From Leadbetterella sp040829825 (GTDB taxonomy: Bacteria > Bacteroidota > Bacteroidia > Cytophagales > Spirosomataceae), in the NCBI RefSeq assembly GCF_040829825.1, contig NZ_JBFOLH010000012.1: a DNA stretch of 64,000 nt. The stretch is one strand, 5' to 3'. Positions 26,922 through 36,603 of the stretch are shown here, one piece after another. Position numbers and translations under genes: made by a program. The stretch's first letter is position 1, and every line of letters starts with the position of its first letter. The notes under the pieces are model-generated. The model was not told the DNA's origin. It made no database searches and worked only from the letters and a program-made list of their open reading frames with translations.

Positions 26922-28346
26922 ATGCACTATTTGATCCAGGTTAATCTGTATTTGATGGTATTTTCGGGGTTTTACGTTTTTTTTCTCAGGAAGGAGACGT
27001 TCTACCAGGCCAACCGGTTTTACCTCATGCTGAGCGGGATTATCTCTTTTGTTATCCCGTTTATGCATACCAGCCGGGTGCAATCGTGGTTCCTGACCCG
27101 CGAGGTCAGCGATATCATTGCGGGATACGACACCACCGCCCTGGAGGTACCCATTACGGCTGTGGCGGGTACGCACATGATTTCCCTGAATCATATTTTG
27201 CTGGGCCTTTACGTGGGCGGGCTGCTGTATTTTACCTGGGGGTTCGGGATGAGCATCTGGCGGACCGTTCGTTTTGTGTCTGACTTTGAAGATAACGAGG
27301 TGCAGGCGTTTTCGTTTTTCGGGAGAATCCGGGTAGGAAAATCGCTGGCTGGTTACAAGGCGGTGCTTGATCACGAGCGGGTTCATGTGGTGCAGTGCCA
27401 TTCGTTTGATGTGATTCTGTTCGAAGTGGTCTCCATTTTGTGCTGGGTCAACCCGCTGGTTTATTTCCTGAAACGGGAGATCCGCCTGCTGCACGAGTAC
27501 CAGGCCGATGAGTACGCCAGCCGCCTGGCCGGGTCCAAGGCATATTATGCCGCGCTCCTGCTGAGCCGCAGGTTCGGGGTAACGCCCGAATCTGTTTTGG
27601 GCAATGGTTTTTTCAAGCAATCGTTTCTCAAAGCACGGATACAGATGCTGAGCAAGGAAAGCTCAAACAAGCGCGCCCTCCTGAAATATGGCTTTGTAGC
27701 CCCTTTGTTCCTGGGCATGATGGTGCTGGCCTCGGCCAGCATTGCCCGGTCGGAAAACCTCGAAAAAATAGAGCAGTATTCGGAAGACCTGGTGTTTGCC
27801 AACCCGGCTCCCGGGCTGGTCCGTGATCTTAAGGAAGTGAGGATAGACCTGAGCGGTTTCCGGAAAGACGGTACCGTGAAAAGTGTGGGCGATGATGAAG
27901 ACATTTCTTTCGGAAAGCGGGAAGAAGCTCAAACCGTACGGAAAAAATCACCGCCTCCGCCTCCTCCGATAGAAGTAGAAATTACGCTGAAAGCGCCCCC
28001 TCCGGTAGAAAAAACACCTAAAGACGAGGCGATATTTGTGGGTGTGGAAACCCAGCCGAACTTCCCGGGAGGCGACCAGGAGATGTATCGTTTCCTTTCC
28101 GCCAATATTAACTACCCGGCGGCGGCCACAAGGGCCAACGTGCAGGGACGGGTGGTCATCCAGTTTGTTATAGAGAAAGACGGCAGCGTATCTGCACCGA
28201 AAGTGTTGAAAGGTATAGGCTTCGGAGCCGACCAGGAGGCCGTTCGGGTGGTCAGCAGCATGCCCAAATGGTCACCCGGCATGCAGAACGGAACGCCGGT
28301 ACGGGTGTACTATACTATTCCGATCATGTTTCAGCTGAGTGAATAG
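26922..28346 (+). CDS. BlaR1-like M56 peptidase fused to TonB C-terminal domain
   Basis: A 474-residue protein. Several membrane helices in the first 120 residues lead to the M56 site: HERVH at 151-155 with a probable third ligand Glu192 in HEYQADEYA. A helix near 270 is followed by a Pro-rich linker (KKSPPPPPPIEVE) and a TonB C-terminal domain (about 385-474, NINYPAAATRANVQGRVVIQFV). In BlaR1 the sensor is a penicillin-binding domain; here the TonB domain takes that place, so the signal is unknown. Confidence 0.88.
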   Translation: MHYLIQVNLYLMVFSGFYVFFLRKETFYQANRFYLMLSGIISFVIPFMHTSRVQSWFLTREVSDIIAGYDTTALEVPITAVAGTHMISLNHILLGLYVGGLLYFTWGFGMSIWRTVRFVSDFEDNEVQAFSFFGRIRVGKSLAGYKAVLDHERVHVVQCHSFDVILFEVVSILCWVNPLVYFLKREIRLLHEYQADEYASRLAGSKAYYAALLLSRRFGVTPESVLGNGFFKQSFLKARIQMLSKESSNKRALLKYGFVAPLFLGMMVLASASIARSENLEKIEQYSEDLVFANPAPGLVRDLKEVRIDLSGFRKDGTVKSVGDDEDISFGKREEAQTVRKKSPPPPPPIEVEITLKAPPPVEKTPKDEAIFVGVETQPNFPGGDQEMYRFLSANINYPAAATRANVQGRVVIQFVIEKDGSVSAPKVLKGIGFGADQEAVRVVSSMPKWSPGMQNGTPVRVYYTIPIMFQLSE

Positions 28347-28370
28347 GAGGTATGCGGTTCCCGACTACCC

Positions 28371-28823
28371 TTAATTCCCCAATATCTGCTCCGAATGATT
28401 TTTGGATTGCACATCTTCAATAATGTCTGAAATGACCCCGTTTTCGTCTATGACAAACGTGGTGCGTTTCAGGCCCATGTAGTGCTTCCCGAAAGTGAAC
28501 TTTTCTCCCCATACGTCGTACAGGGTGACCAGCTGATGCCCCGTATCTTCGAGCAGGTCAAAAGGAAGATCGAATTTCTTGCGGAAATTTTTGTGCGATT
28601 TTTCAGAATCCGTGCTTACCCCGAGTATTTCATATCCCTCGCTGCGGAGCTTCCCGTAGTTGTCGCGCAGGTTGCAGGCTTCAGTAGTGCAGGTAGGCGT
28701 GTTGTCTTTCGGGTAAAAATACAACACCAGCTTTTTTCCCAGGAAATCGCTTAGCTTTACCGTTTGGCCGTCCTGGTTACGGGCTTCAAAATAAGGGGCT
28801 TTATCGCCGGGTTTTAATTTCAT
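28371..28823 (-). CDS. bcp: Peroxiredoxin of the BCP/PrxQ type
   Basis: A 150-residue thiol peroxidase that reduces hydroperoxides. The peroxidatic Cys45 and resolving Cys50 are in NTPTCTTEACNLRD, the BCP spacing. The start GDKAPYFEARNQDGQ and a YPKDNTP motif agree. It is convergent with the M56 gene. Confidence 0.95.
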   Translation of the reverse strand: MKLKPGDKAPYFEARNQDGQTVKLSDFLGKKLVLYFYPKDNTPTCTTEACNLRDNYGKLRSEGYEILGVSTDSEKSHKNFRKKFDLPFDLLEDTGHQLVTLYDVWGEKFTFGKHYMGLKRTTFVIDENGVISDIIEDVQSKNHSEQILGN

Positions 28824-28873
28824 GATGTCAGTTAAGAGTAAAGTAGTTCCGGGTATGGGCTGCTTAGGGCCGC

Positions 28874-30718
28874 TTAGGGAATGACGGTTTCGTACGACTG
28901 CGTATTGTTGCAGTTGTCGGTGACCTTCAGTACCAGGTTGCCGGCAAACGACTGGGAGGCATCGCGCTTCCTGGCCCAGATGGCTCCTGTTTTGTATTCA
29001 TAATCCATCAGTACCCATTCGCCGTTCACGTAGCATTCTATTTTACGGATACCTGAAAGCTTGTCGGAAATGGCGAACCGCAAGGCATCGGCGTTGACCG
29101 TACGGGGAGTAATGACCGGCGGGTCAAAATCGTAGAGGGTCAGGTAGGTGCCGAATTCGCGGGTGCGGAAATGAATGGTTTTGTCTTTCCATTCGCCACC
29201 AATAAATTTCTTTTTGTTTCCTTCCAGGTAAACCTTTTGCTTTTCGGGGTAGGTGACCTGCCCGGTTTTGGTCCATTGCAGCGCGGCCTCGCCTTTGAGT
29301 GGGATGACGTCTTCGTGCAGAACCAGGGCCTCGTCGCTTACTTCGGCCAGGATATAGGCGTCATCGTAGAGGGTTTCGCTGAAATCGCCCCGCAGGTTGG
29401 GCATGTCGATCCGGGGATTCTGCAGCGTAATGGCCGTATTTACCGGGAGGCTTACTTTCTTTTCCCCCATAAAAACTTCTTCCGGGAAGCCCTCTTTGAG
29501 GTCGTAAACAGCCGTTCTGCCGCCACCGGCCGATTTCCGGGTCTGCAGGGTGATTTCCTTTCCGCCGTAGGTAATGATCCGCAGGTTTTCAGCGTCTTCT
29601 TCCGTATTTATTTTCAGGAAATTATTCATGACCGTAACAGAGGGTAGCGCGGGCTCTGACAGTATTTCCGAATTGTCTTTCAGCAGGGTAAAGGCCAGTG
29701 ACGTGGTGTTGCCGTGCGAGTCGCTTACCCGTATGCTGACATCGTTTGCCGCTTTTTCAACCTTCAGCAGCCCCCAATGGTCATTGGATTCATAGAAGTC
29801 AAAGCGGTTGGCCTCTTCTACGTAGCATTTGTGAATTTTCTGGTTGTTTTTGATGAGTCTTTCGTAGTCGACATGAATGTTCATGTCGAGCTTGCTATGA
29901 AATGCCATGCGGTCAAGCCGGTACCGGTATTCTCTTTTGTCGTTCATTTTCAGCTCAATTTCATTCACGCCCAGCCGGAAGGGAGAATTGGCTGCCTTGT
30001 CGTAGGTGAGTACTTCCACGCCAACGAGGCCGGTGGCTTTCACCTGGCGGGGCAGCACGTACCGGTTGCCCTGTTTGACGGGCTTAAAGTCAAAGCTGCC
30101 GAACCTGCCGTTGATGCGGGCATCGGCCGACATGCATTTCAGGGTGATGAGCTCAATAACGGGCGGGGTAATGTCTCTGAGCTCTTTAAAGCCGAACTGC
30201 TGGGGATCAAGCGCATTTTCTTTTTCATCCCTGATCTCAAAATGCAGGTGCGGGCCTGCCGATCCGCCGGTGTTTCCCGACAGGGCCACAAAGTCGCCCT
30301 GCTTGTAATTGAAGCGGCCGGGCTCTACCGGAACGTCAATTTCCCATATTTTTTGCTCATATTGCCTCGAGGTCAGGTAGTGGCTTAGCTCGCTGTTAAA
30401 TTCTTTCAGGTGGGCATAAACGGTGGTATAACCGTTGGGATGGGTGATGTAAAGCACATTGCCGTACCCGCCGTTTTGTACGCGGATCCGGGAAACATAC
30501 CCGTCTGCTGCGGCCACTACCCGCTTACCTTCCTGTCCGCCTGTTCGCACATCCAGGCCCGAATGAAAGTGGTTGATCCGGATGTCACCGAAGCACCCCG
30601 AGAGGGAAGTGACCTGTCCCGGGTTAATGGGCATAATAAAGTATCCTTTGGGGAAACTTTGCTGAGCCCGGGAGGTGAAAGGAAGTATAAGCGTGAAAGC
30701 AAGCAGTAATTTCTTCAT
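28874..30718 (-). CDS. Exported M23-family metallopeptidase
   Basis: A 614-residue protein with a signal peptide (MKKLLLAFTLILPFTSRAQQ). The LytM/M23 domain comes early: zinc ligands His52 and Asp56 (HFHSGLDVRTG) and the HLHF pair at 157-159, with GYGNVLYITHPNG between. The remaining 400 residues are beta-rich and may hold several Ig-like domains. It should cut peptide cross-links in peptidoglycan or help regulate such cutting. Confidence 0.88.
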   Translation of the reverse strand: MKKLLLAFTLILPFTSRAQQSFPKGYFIMPINPGQVTSLSGCFGDIRINHFHSGLDVRTGGQEGKRVVAAADGYVSRIRVQNGGYGNVLYITHPNGYTTVYAHLKEFNSELSHYLTSRQYEQKIWEIDVPVEPGRFNYKQGDFVALSGNTGGSAGPHLHFEIRDEKENALDPQQFGFKELRDITPPVIELITLKCMSADARINGRFGSFDFKPVKQGNRYVLPRQVKATGLVGVEVLTYDKAANSPFRLGVNEIELKMNDKREYRYRLDRMAFHSKLDMNIHVDYERLIKNNQKIHKCYVEEANRFDFYESNDHWGLLKVEKAANDVSIRVSDSHGNTTSLAFTLLKDNSEILSEPALPSVTVMNNFLKINTEEDAENLRIITYGGKEITLQTRKSAGGGRTAVYDLKEGFPEEVFMGEKKVSLPVNTAITLQNPRIDMPNLRGDFSETLYDDAYILAEVSDEALVLHEDVIPLKGEAALQWTKTGQVTYPEKQKVYLEGNKKKFIGGEWKDKTIHFRTREFGTYLTLYDFDPPVITPRTVNADALRFAISDKLSGIRKIECYVNGEWVLMDYEYKTGAIWARKRDASQSFAGNLVLKVTDNCNNTQSYETVIP

Positions 30719-30794
30719 ATATTTTACGGGTTCCGGGGCTGAGCTCCGGTTTCATTAACGGGTCAGGCCGGTATTTTGCCGGCCGGCAGCAGCA

Positions 30795-31403
30795 TTATTT
30801 AACTTCAAAGTCGAGCAAAACCTGCCCTTCAAGGCTGCCCGTCAGGCGGTCGCCGGGATGAACGGGTCCTACGCCGGCGGGCGTGCCGGTAAAGATCAGG
30901 TCGCCGGTTTTCAGGGTAAAATAGCGGGAGACAAACGATACCAGGTAATCAAACGGGTAGATCATGAGCGAGGTATTGCCCGTTTGCCTTACTTCCCCGT
31001 TTATTTCCAGCTGAAAATTCAGGTTTTTGAGGTCGTAATTTTCTTTCGGAAGGAAAACCGATACGGGGGCCGAGTCGTTAAACCCCTTGGCCAGGTCCCA
31101 GGGCAGGCCTTTGGCCTTTAGCCTGGCCTGGATGTCTCTTGCGGTGAAATCAATGCCCAGACCGATTTCTTCGTAGTATTTATGGGCGAACTTTTCTTCG
31201 ATATTTTTCCCCGTTTTTGAAATTTTCAGCACGATTTCGAGTTCATGATGTATATCCTGCGAAAAACCGGGATAGTAAAAAGGTTCGTTGTTTTTCAGAA
31301 CGGCCGTTTCGGGCTTTGAAAAGATGACCGGCTCATCGGGTGTCTGATTGCCCAGTTCTTTAATATGTTCCAGGTAGTTTCTGCCTACAGCTAAGATTTT
31401 CAT
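30795..31403 (-). CDS. Fumarylacetoacetate hydrolase family protein
   Basis: A 202-residue protein of the FAH fold that acts on 2-oxo or acylpyruvate compounds. Metal-binding acidic residues fall in HELEIVLKISK and GIDFTARDIQ; the closing TGTPAGVGP motif is typical. The ATG at 31403 has an AGGGA just upstream and gives the usual start MKILAVGRNY, so it is preferred over one 14 codons earlier. The exact substrate is not evident. Confidence 0.85.
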   Translation of the reverse strand: MKILAVGRNYLEHIKELGNQTPDEPVIFSKPETAVLKNNEPFYYPGFSQDIHHELEIVLKISKTGKNIEEKFAHKYYEEIGLGIDFTARDIQARLKAKGLPWDLAKGFNDSAPVSVFLPKENYDLKNLNFQLEINGEVRQTGNTSLMIYPFDYLVSFVSRYFTLKTGDLIFTGTPAGVGPVHPGDRLTGSLEGQVLLDFEVK

Positions 31404-31478
31404 TCCCTGTGTTATGACTTTTTTGACAAATTTACGTCTAAACATTAAATTGCGAAAACTTAATTTTTCTTTTTAAAA

Positions 31479-32315
31479 ATGAATAAAATAACGAGGATAT
31501 TAACGGGTGCGGCTTTCATGGCTGTTTTTGTATGGTCATGCCAGCGGGTGCCGCTGACCAACCGCAAGCAATTTGTAGGCCTGGTGAGCTCAGGGGAGAT
31601 GATGAGCCTGAGCTATACGGAGTACAAGGGTTTCCTGGATACTTCCAAGGTATTGCCGGCATCGAATGCCAATTCACAGATGGTGACACGGGTAGGCGAG
31701 CGCATCCGGAAAGCAGCAGAAGATTACCTCATTCAGAATAAGATGGGGCACCTGCTCGACGGCTACCAATGGGAGTTCCGTACGGTAGAGAGCAAAGAGG
31801 TGAACGCCTGGTGCATGCCCGGTGGTAAAGTCTGCTTTTATACCGGCATTCTACCGATCTGTAAGACGGAAGAGGGTATTGCCGTGGTTATGGGCCATGA
31901 GGTGGCGCACGCCATTGCAGAGCATGGCCGGGAACGTATGAGCAACGCCATGGTGGCGCAGGGCTTTACCCAGGTAGGGGCGCTGGCTACCGGTATAGCC
32001 ACGGGCAACCAGGAGCTGATGAACCTTGCCGGGCAGATCCTGGGCGTAGGAACTACCGTAGGGGCGGTTCTCCCCAACAGCCGGAAGCAGGAAGCCGAAG
32101 CCGATAAGATCGGGTTGATTTTTATGTCGATGGCCGGGTATAACCCCAGGGAAGCCGTTGATTTCTGGAAACGTATGGCCGAAGCCGGTAAGAATTCACA
32201 GAAACCACCGAAAATGCTGTCTACGCACCCTTCTGACGAAAGCCGTATTGCCGAGCTGGAGAAAAACATGGAGATTGCCATGAAGTACTATAATGCGTAT
32301 GCCGGACGGCGATAG
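31479..32315 (+). CDS. M48-family metalloprotease lipoprotein
   Basis: A 278-residue lipoprotein (lipobox VWSC, Cys21). Zinc site HEVAH at 140-144 with the later EAEAD motif near 205; the rest matches BepA/LoiP-like periplasmic proteases. It probably helps quality control of outer-membrane proteins. Its promoter region is shared with the divergent FAH gene. Confidence 0.9.
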   Translation: MNKITRILTGAAFMAVFVWSCQRVPLTNRKQFVGLVSSGEMMSLSYTEYKGFLDTSKVLPASNANSQMVTRVGERIRKAAEDYLIQNKMGHLLDGYQWEFRTVESKEVNAWCMPGGKVCFYTGILPICKTEEGIAVVMGHEVAHAIAEHGRERMSNAMVAQGFTQVGALATGIATGNQELMNLAGQILGVGTTVGAVLPNSRKQEAEADKIGLIFMSMAGYNPREAVDFWKRMAEAGKNSQKPPKMLSTHPSDESRIAELEKNMEIAMKYYNAYAGRR

Positions 32316-32491
32316 TCCTGCTTTTTCGTGAATTTGTTTTTTTGTAATTCTGCTTTTTCGTTTTGTCTGAAGCGATTAATCCGTAACGCCAAAAAAACAA
32401 ATTCACGAAAAACAAATTCACGAAATTCCTCCTCCACATACCACCCGCCCGTGCTTTTACGTTTACAAGCTACCGGGTGCTAAAATTATTT

Positions 32492-33241
32492 ATGAGATTT
32501 CTGATCCTTTTTCTGATCACCAGCTGCAGCGTATCTGCACAGGGGCTTGTTTCGGAGAGTTTTTTTGAAGCAAATGAGGTTAACCGGAAGAACCTGGTGA
32601 CCTTTACACACGTGCCTTTTCTTTTGCTGCGGGTGAACCCTTCGCAATGGCTGGGGTACAACAATACCTTCCAGTTCGGGGCAGAGGTGGCTCCGCCGGT
32701 GGGGAAGCTCAGCTTTGCCTTTGATTACGGTACGGGCAAAGGGAAAAACAACCTGAACAAGCAGGTGCGGGCCTTTCAGCCCGATAACCGGAACAAAGAG
32801 CTCAGGGGTGAAATCCGGGCCTATTTCTCTGACTGGTTCCCGTTTTATGCGTTAGACAAGAAGCCCTTTGGCCGGTACTATGCGCTGGAATATGTGAACG
32901 GAACTTACGACCGGAACCTGGGCATACCGGCAGGCGGAGCCGCCGTTAACGGGGACAATGCCCTTTCGTGGATGCAGTCCACGCGTGAAAAGACCCATGT
33001 GGTGCATGTAAAGTTCGGCCGTCATATCCACCTGCACCGCCACCTGTTCCTCGATGTATACGGGGGCATAGGAGCGGGAAAGTCGACCTTTACCCTGGCA
33101 GACGGCACACCGCTGGAGAAAGGCCGTTTGTATAACCCGGCAGAGATGGATTTTTGGTCGCACAAACGGTATGAGAGCCCGAAAACCAAACAGTATTTTT
33201 TCAGTAAAACCCTGGGTGTACGAATTGTAGTTCCGATATGA
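32492..33241 (+). CDS. Outer-membrane protein of the DUF3575 kind
   Basis: A 249-residue protein from the ATG at 32492 with a signal peptide (MRFLILFLITSCSVSAQG). The body has alternating strands with aromatic ends (LGYNNTFQFGAEVAPPVGK, YYALEYVNGTYDRN, HLFLDVYGGIGAG) and ends in RIVVPI, as expected of a small beta-barrel. A GTG five codons upstream is less likely. It overlaps the small lipoprotein gene that follows. Confidence 0.65.
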   Translation: MRFLILFLITSCSVSAQGLVSESFFEANEVNRKNLVTFTHVPFLLLRVNPSQWLGYNNTFQFGAEVAPPVGKLSFAFDYGTGKGKNNLNKQVRAFQPDNRNKELRGEIRAYFSDWFPFYALDKKPFGRYYALEYVNGTYDRNLGIPAGGAAVNGDNALSWMQSTREKTHVVHVKFGRHIHLHRHLFLDVYGGIGAGKSTFTLADGTPLEKGRLYNPAEMDFWSHKRYESPKTKQYFFSKTLGVRIVVPI

Positions 33242-33504
33242 GAAAGCTGCTGATGATAGGAAGCCTGCTGACGCTGGCCTCGTGCTGGGCGCCCCGCTGC
33301 CCGGTAGACGGCTGCCAGTTTGTGCGTGAACACCGGCACAGTGACCTGGTAACGGGTACTTTCCGCAGCCGGTATATGGTGATGCCGCGGGTGCATTTTT
33401 TCTGGGACGGCACCAATAAAGGCGAAAAGCTGCCCGATCCCGACCTAGCCCCTAAAAATACAAGCAAGAAGGTAAGGAAGAAGTTTCCGTGGGAGAGATG
33501 GTAG
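33238..33504 (+). CDS. Small lipoprotein
   Basis: An 88-residue protein with a lipobox (TLASC, Cys16). The mature part has two more cysteines (APRCPVDGC) and a basic end. It is coupled to the barrel gene by the ATGA overlap, so the two may form a complex. No family was recognised. Confidence 0.65.
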   Translation: MRKLLMIGSLLTLASCWAPRCPVDGCQFVREHRHSDLVTGTFRSRYMVMPRVHFFWDGTNKGEKLPDPDLAPKNTSKKVRKKFPWERW

Positions 33505-33505
33505 C

Positions 33506-34435
33506 TTACCGCTTATACTTGTCGTTCAATCCTTTCCCCTCAAGAACCAGCGGCTTGATTTTCTCCAGCCGGGTGAGCCTGGTTTTTTCCTGTTTGGCGT
33601 CGTTGAAGTATTCGATGTATTCTTTCTGCTTTCCCGGTGTGAGCTTGCTGAAGGCCAGCTGAAAGGCCGGGTCTGCCTGCAGATGCTCTTTGAGCAGGCC
33701 CGCAGGTTCAGCGGGCTTTGATCTGGCCGGCCGGATCTCCCTGCCGTCTTTTACGGTCTGTATGGCTTCGAGAATGTAGGCGGTGATTTTCTTTTCGTCC
33801 ATTTGAGACACATCGGTGAAGCGCCACTGCCGGAGCGCTTTGGTTTTCCCTTCCGAGGCGCTGATAAGCACTTTTTCTGTGTCTTCCAGGAATACCCCGT
33901 TATGAAACCATACGGAGAAGAATTCTTTAAAGCCGCCCCAGCTCACCACGTTTTTTCCCTGGAAAGTATATATATCCGAGCCCCACTTGAATTCTTTTTT
34001 GAGGTCCATCCGGTTGATAATGCCCTGCATGATCTCAACGGCTTCCTTCCAGCTTTCACGGTACTGGTGCCAGTTCGGGCGGTTCCGGTCTTTGAGGAGG
34101 TCGATATTGAAGTACAGGAGCCGGCGGATGAGGTCTTCCGGAAGGGGCTGATCAAGCGGGATCCGGATAGCCCCCCTGGAAGTGGGGTAGGCGCTGATGT
34201 CTTCCGCAAAATGTTCGATCGCCGCAGCCCCGGGGTAGATGCCCAGGTGGTTCTTAAAAAGGGCGAAATGAATTATATTGCCGGTATACCGGTAAGTAGG
34301 AATACGGTAGGAGATGGTTTCTTTGGTACCGGCAGGCACGGTTTCCTGTATTACCTGCCGAACTCTTTCCAGCAGCGGCCTGTGTTCTGCAGGAGCCTGC
34401 CGGATGTATTCGTCGACGGTAGAGACGGCATCCAT
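33506..34435 (-). CDS. DUF1801 and YdeI-like multi-domain protein
   Basis: A 309-residue protein. Residues 1-115 are a YdhG-like DUF1801 domain (VDEYIRQAPAEHRPLLERVR, then ETISYRIPTYRY). Residues about 125-230 form a second DUF1801-like unit (FKWGSDIYTFQGKNVVSWGGF). The end is YdeI-like (AFSKLTPGKQKEYIEYFNDAKQ). Such domains have been linked to iron binding or chaperone-like roles without clear proof. It has a 2-base gap to another DUF1801 gene. Confidence 0.8.
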   Translation of the reverse strand: MDAVSTVDEYIRQAPAEHRPLLERVRQVIQETVPAGTKETISYRIPTYRYTGNIIHFALFKNHLGIYPGAAAIEHFAEDISAYPTSRGAIRIPLDQPLPEDLIRRLLYFNIDLLKDRNRPNWHQYRESWKEAVEIMQGIINRMDLKKEFKWGSDIYTFQGKNVVSWGGFKEFFSVWFHNGVFLEDTEKVLISASEGKTKALRQWRFTDVSQMDEKKITAYILEAIQTVKDGREIRPARSKPAEPAGLLKEHLQADPAFQLAFSKLTPGKQKEYIEYFNDAKQEKTRLTRLEKIKPLVLEGKGLNDKYKR

Positions 34436-34437
34436 AG

Positions 34438-34851
34438 TCAGATCCGGGTATATTTTTTACTCAGGTAGTCTAGGGTATCCTCCATCAGCTTTACCAGGGC
34501 ATCTTCGTGAATATCGGCCATCTTTTTCACGTAAATGCAGGCTTTGCCCATGGTGAACTTCCCGAGGCCGTTCAGCAGGTGTTCCCGGGTCTCGTCGCCG
34601 GTGTATACATACAGGGAAATGGCTGATTTTCTCGGCGAAAAACCGATCAGCGGGGCCGTGCCTTCGTGGCCGCTGTCGTATGTATACCGGTATTCCCCGA
34701 AGCCGATGATGGAAGGACCGAACATGCGGGGCTCTTCGCCCGAAACGCGTTTCATAAGCTCCGTCAGCCGGTAGCTGTCTTTCTTTTTCTGATCGTTGTC
34801 AACGCCTTCTATGAAGGTGTTCACGTTCCCGTCGGTATAGCCGGTTGCCAT
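34438..34851 (-). CDS. DUF1801 protein
   Basis: A 137-residue single-domain DUF1801 protein (RRVSG-like LMKRVSGEEPRMFGPSIIGFG, then TGKKACI-like MGKACIYVKKMADI). It lies upstream of the fused DUF1801 gene and probably shares its transcript. Function unknown. Confidence 0.85.
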   Translation of the reverse strand: MATGYTDGNVNTFIEGVDNDQKKKDSYRLTELMKRVSGEEPRMFGPSIIGFGEYRYTYDSGHEGTAPLIGFSPRKSAISLYVYTGDETREHLLNGLGKFTMGKACIYVKKMADIHEDALVKLMEDTLDYLSKKYTRI

Positions 34852-34883
34852 ATGCAGAATGAGGAATCATAAATTCCTCAAAG

Positions 34884-36032
34884 CTAGTTAAAAAAATCTT
34901 TCATTTTGGCAAAAAATCCTTTTCCTTCATTGCCGGCTTTGGGCTGGAAGTTCTGGGAGTCTCTCAGCTTGTAAAGCATTTCTCTTTCTTCCTGGCTCAG
35001 GGCCTTGGGCGTGTACACATTGACATAGATGAGCTGATCGCCCACGCCGTACCCGTTGATGTCTTTGATGCCTTTGCCTTTGAGGCGCAGCACTTCACCG
35101 GCCTGGGTACCCGGCTTGATATTGATTTTTACCCGGCTGCCGATAGAAGGAACTTCCACATCGGCTCCGAGGGCCAGGTCAGCAAAGTTCAGCATGAGGT
35201 CATACGCCACATTGTTGCCGTCGCGCTTCAGGGTAGGGTGCTCTTCTTCTTCGATCATGATGAGCAGGTCACCTGCCACACCGCCGCGGGCGGGCACGTT
35301 TCCTTTTCCTGACATAGACAGCTGCATGCCTTCTGCCACACCGGCCGGGATTTTGATGGAGAGCATGTCTTCTTCCAGCACACGGCCTTCGCCGAAACAG
35401 GCTTCGCAGCGTTCAATCACCACTTTACCTTCGCCGTTACAGGCAGGACAGGTATTGGTGGTCACCATCTGGCCCAGCATGGTCTGCTGTACCCGCTTAA
35501 TCTGGCCTGTTCCGTTACAGGTGGAACAGGTCTGGAGTGAGTTGCCGTGTTTTGAGCCGTTGCCGCTGCAGGATTTACAGGCCGTATACCGTTTTACCTT
35601 GATTTTTTTCTCTACCCCGTTAGCTACATCTTCGAGGTCGAGCTTCAGCTTGATCCGGAGGTCAGAACCTTTACGAACGGCCCTGCGGCCTCCGCCACCG
35701 CCACCGAAGAAGCTGCTGAAAGGACTGCTGTCGCCAAAGATATCGCCAAACTGGCTGAAGATATCTTCCATGTTGAAGCCTCCGGCTCCACCGCCGCCGA
35801 AACCGCCGTTCACACCCTGGTGGCCAAACCTGTCATAGCGTGCCTTTTTGTCAGGATCCGAGAGAACGCTGTATGCTTCGGCGATCTCCTTAAATTTTTC
35901 TTCCGCTTCTTTATCGCCCGGGTTTTTATCGGGATGATACTTGATTGCCAGTTTCCGGTAAGCCTTTTTAAGGTCATCCTGGCTTACATTCTTGTCTACT
36001 CCCAGTAATTCGTAGTAATCTTTTTTCGCCAT
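34884..36032 (-). CDS. dnaJ: Chaperone DnaJ
   Basis: A 382-residue type I DnaJ. The J-domain has HPD at 33-35; a Gly/Phe-rich region (about 72-115) is followed by four CxxCxGxG-type zinc motifs (CKSCSGNG, CSTCNGTG, CPACNGEG, CEACFGEG) and the client-binding C-terminal domains. It acts with GrpE, encoded 12 bases upstream, and DnaK, which is not in the window. Confidence 0.97.
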   Translation of the reverse strand: MAKKDYYELLGVDKNVSQDDLKKAYRKLAIKYHPDKNPGDKEAEEKFKEIAEAYSVLSDPDKKARYDRFGHQGVNGGFGGGGAGGFNMEDIFSQFGDIFGDSSPFSSFFGGGGGGRRAVRKGSDLRIKLKLDLEDVANGVEKKIKVKRYTACKSCSGNGSKHGNSLQTCSTCNGTGQIKRVQQTMLGQMVTTNTCPACNGEGKVVIERCEACFGEGRVLEEDMLSIKIPAGVAEGMQLSMSGKGNVPARGGVAGDLLIMIEEEEHPTLKRDGNNVAYDLMLNFADLALGADVEVPSIGSRVKINIKPGTQAGEVLRLKGKGIKDINGYGVGDQLIYVNVYTPKALSQEEREMLYKLRDSQNFQPKAGNEGKGFFAKMKDFFN

Positions 36033-36044
36033 TTTGTTTTTACC

Positions 36045-36551
36045 TTAATTCCCTACAACCACTTTGGCGTATCGGATCACCTTGTCGTTCAGGAAATATC
36101 CCTTTTCCAGTTCATCTACAACTATTCCTTTTTTATCGTCGCCTGCCGGAAATTGCGTAACGCATTCGTGCAGTTCCACATCAAAAGGCTGGTCTTTTGC
36201 TTCCAGGCTTTTCAGTCCTTTGCTTTCAAGAACTTTGAGAAATTTCTGGTATATCAGATCCGTTCCTTCCCGGAGGGTGTTAACGTCATCGGTTTTGTCC
36301 ATTGCTTCCTTGGCCCGCTGGAAGTCGTCAAGCACGGGCAGAAGGTCTTTCATCAGCCCTTCTGTGGCATTCAGGATCATTTCTCCCTTTTCTTTGGCGG
36401 TTCTTTTTCTGAAATTGTCAAATTCAGAGTATAGTCTCAGGTATTTATCTTTGGCTTCAGCAAGCTCAGCCGTGAGTTTCTCTACTTCGGAAAGTTCGGC
36501 ATCCGTAGCTAATTCAGGTTCTTCTGCTTTGTTTACTTCTTCTTGTTCCAT
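36045..36551 (-). CDS. grpE: Nucleotide exchange factor GrpE
   Basis: A 168-residue GrpE with an acidic N-terminus, a long helix (LAEAKDKYLRLYSEFDNFRKRTAKEK), and the C-terminal beta domain (VELHECVTQFPAGDDKKG). It resets DnaK by releasing ADP. It is first in the grpE-dnaJ operon and has a strong inverted repeat 53 bases before its start. Confidence 0.95.
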   Translation of the reverse strand: MEQEEVNKAEEPELATDAELSEVEKLTAELAEAKDKYLRLYSEFDNFRKRTAKEKGEMILNATEGLMKDLLPVLDDFQRAKEAMDKTDDVNTLREGTDLIYQKFLKVLESKGLKSLEAKDQPFDVELHECVTQFPAGDDKKGIVVDELEKGYFLNDKVIRYAKVVVGN

Positions 36552-36603
36552 TACGAATGTTTACTGTTTTGTCAGTTGGGTTCCAGCAATAATTACTCCA
36601 TAG

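Noticed and set aside
26802..27620. 272-residue minus-strand ORF opposite the M56 gene
   Set aside because: It is a shadow frame with no domain signature.
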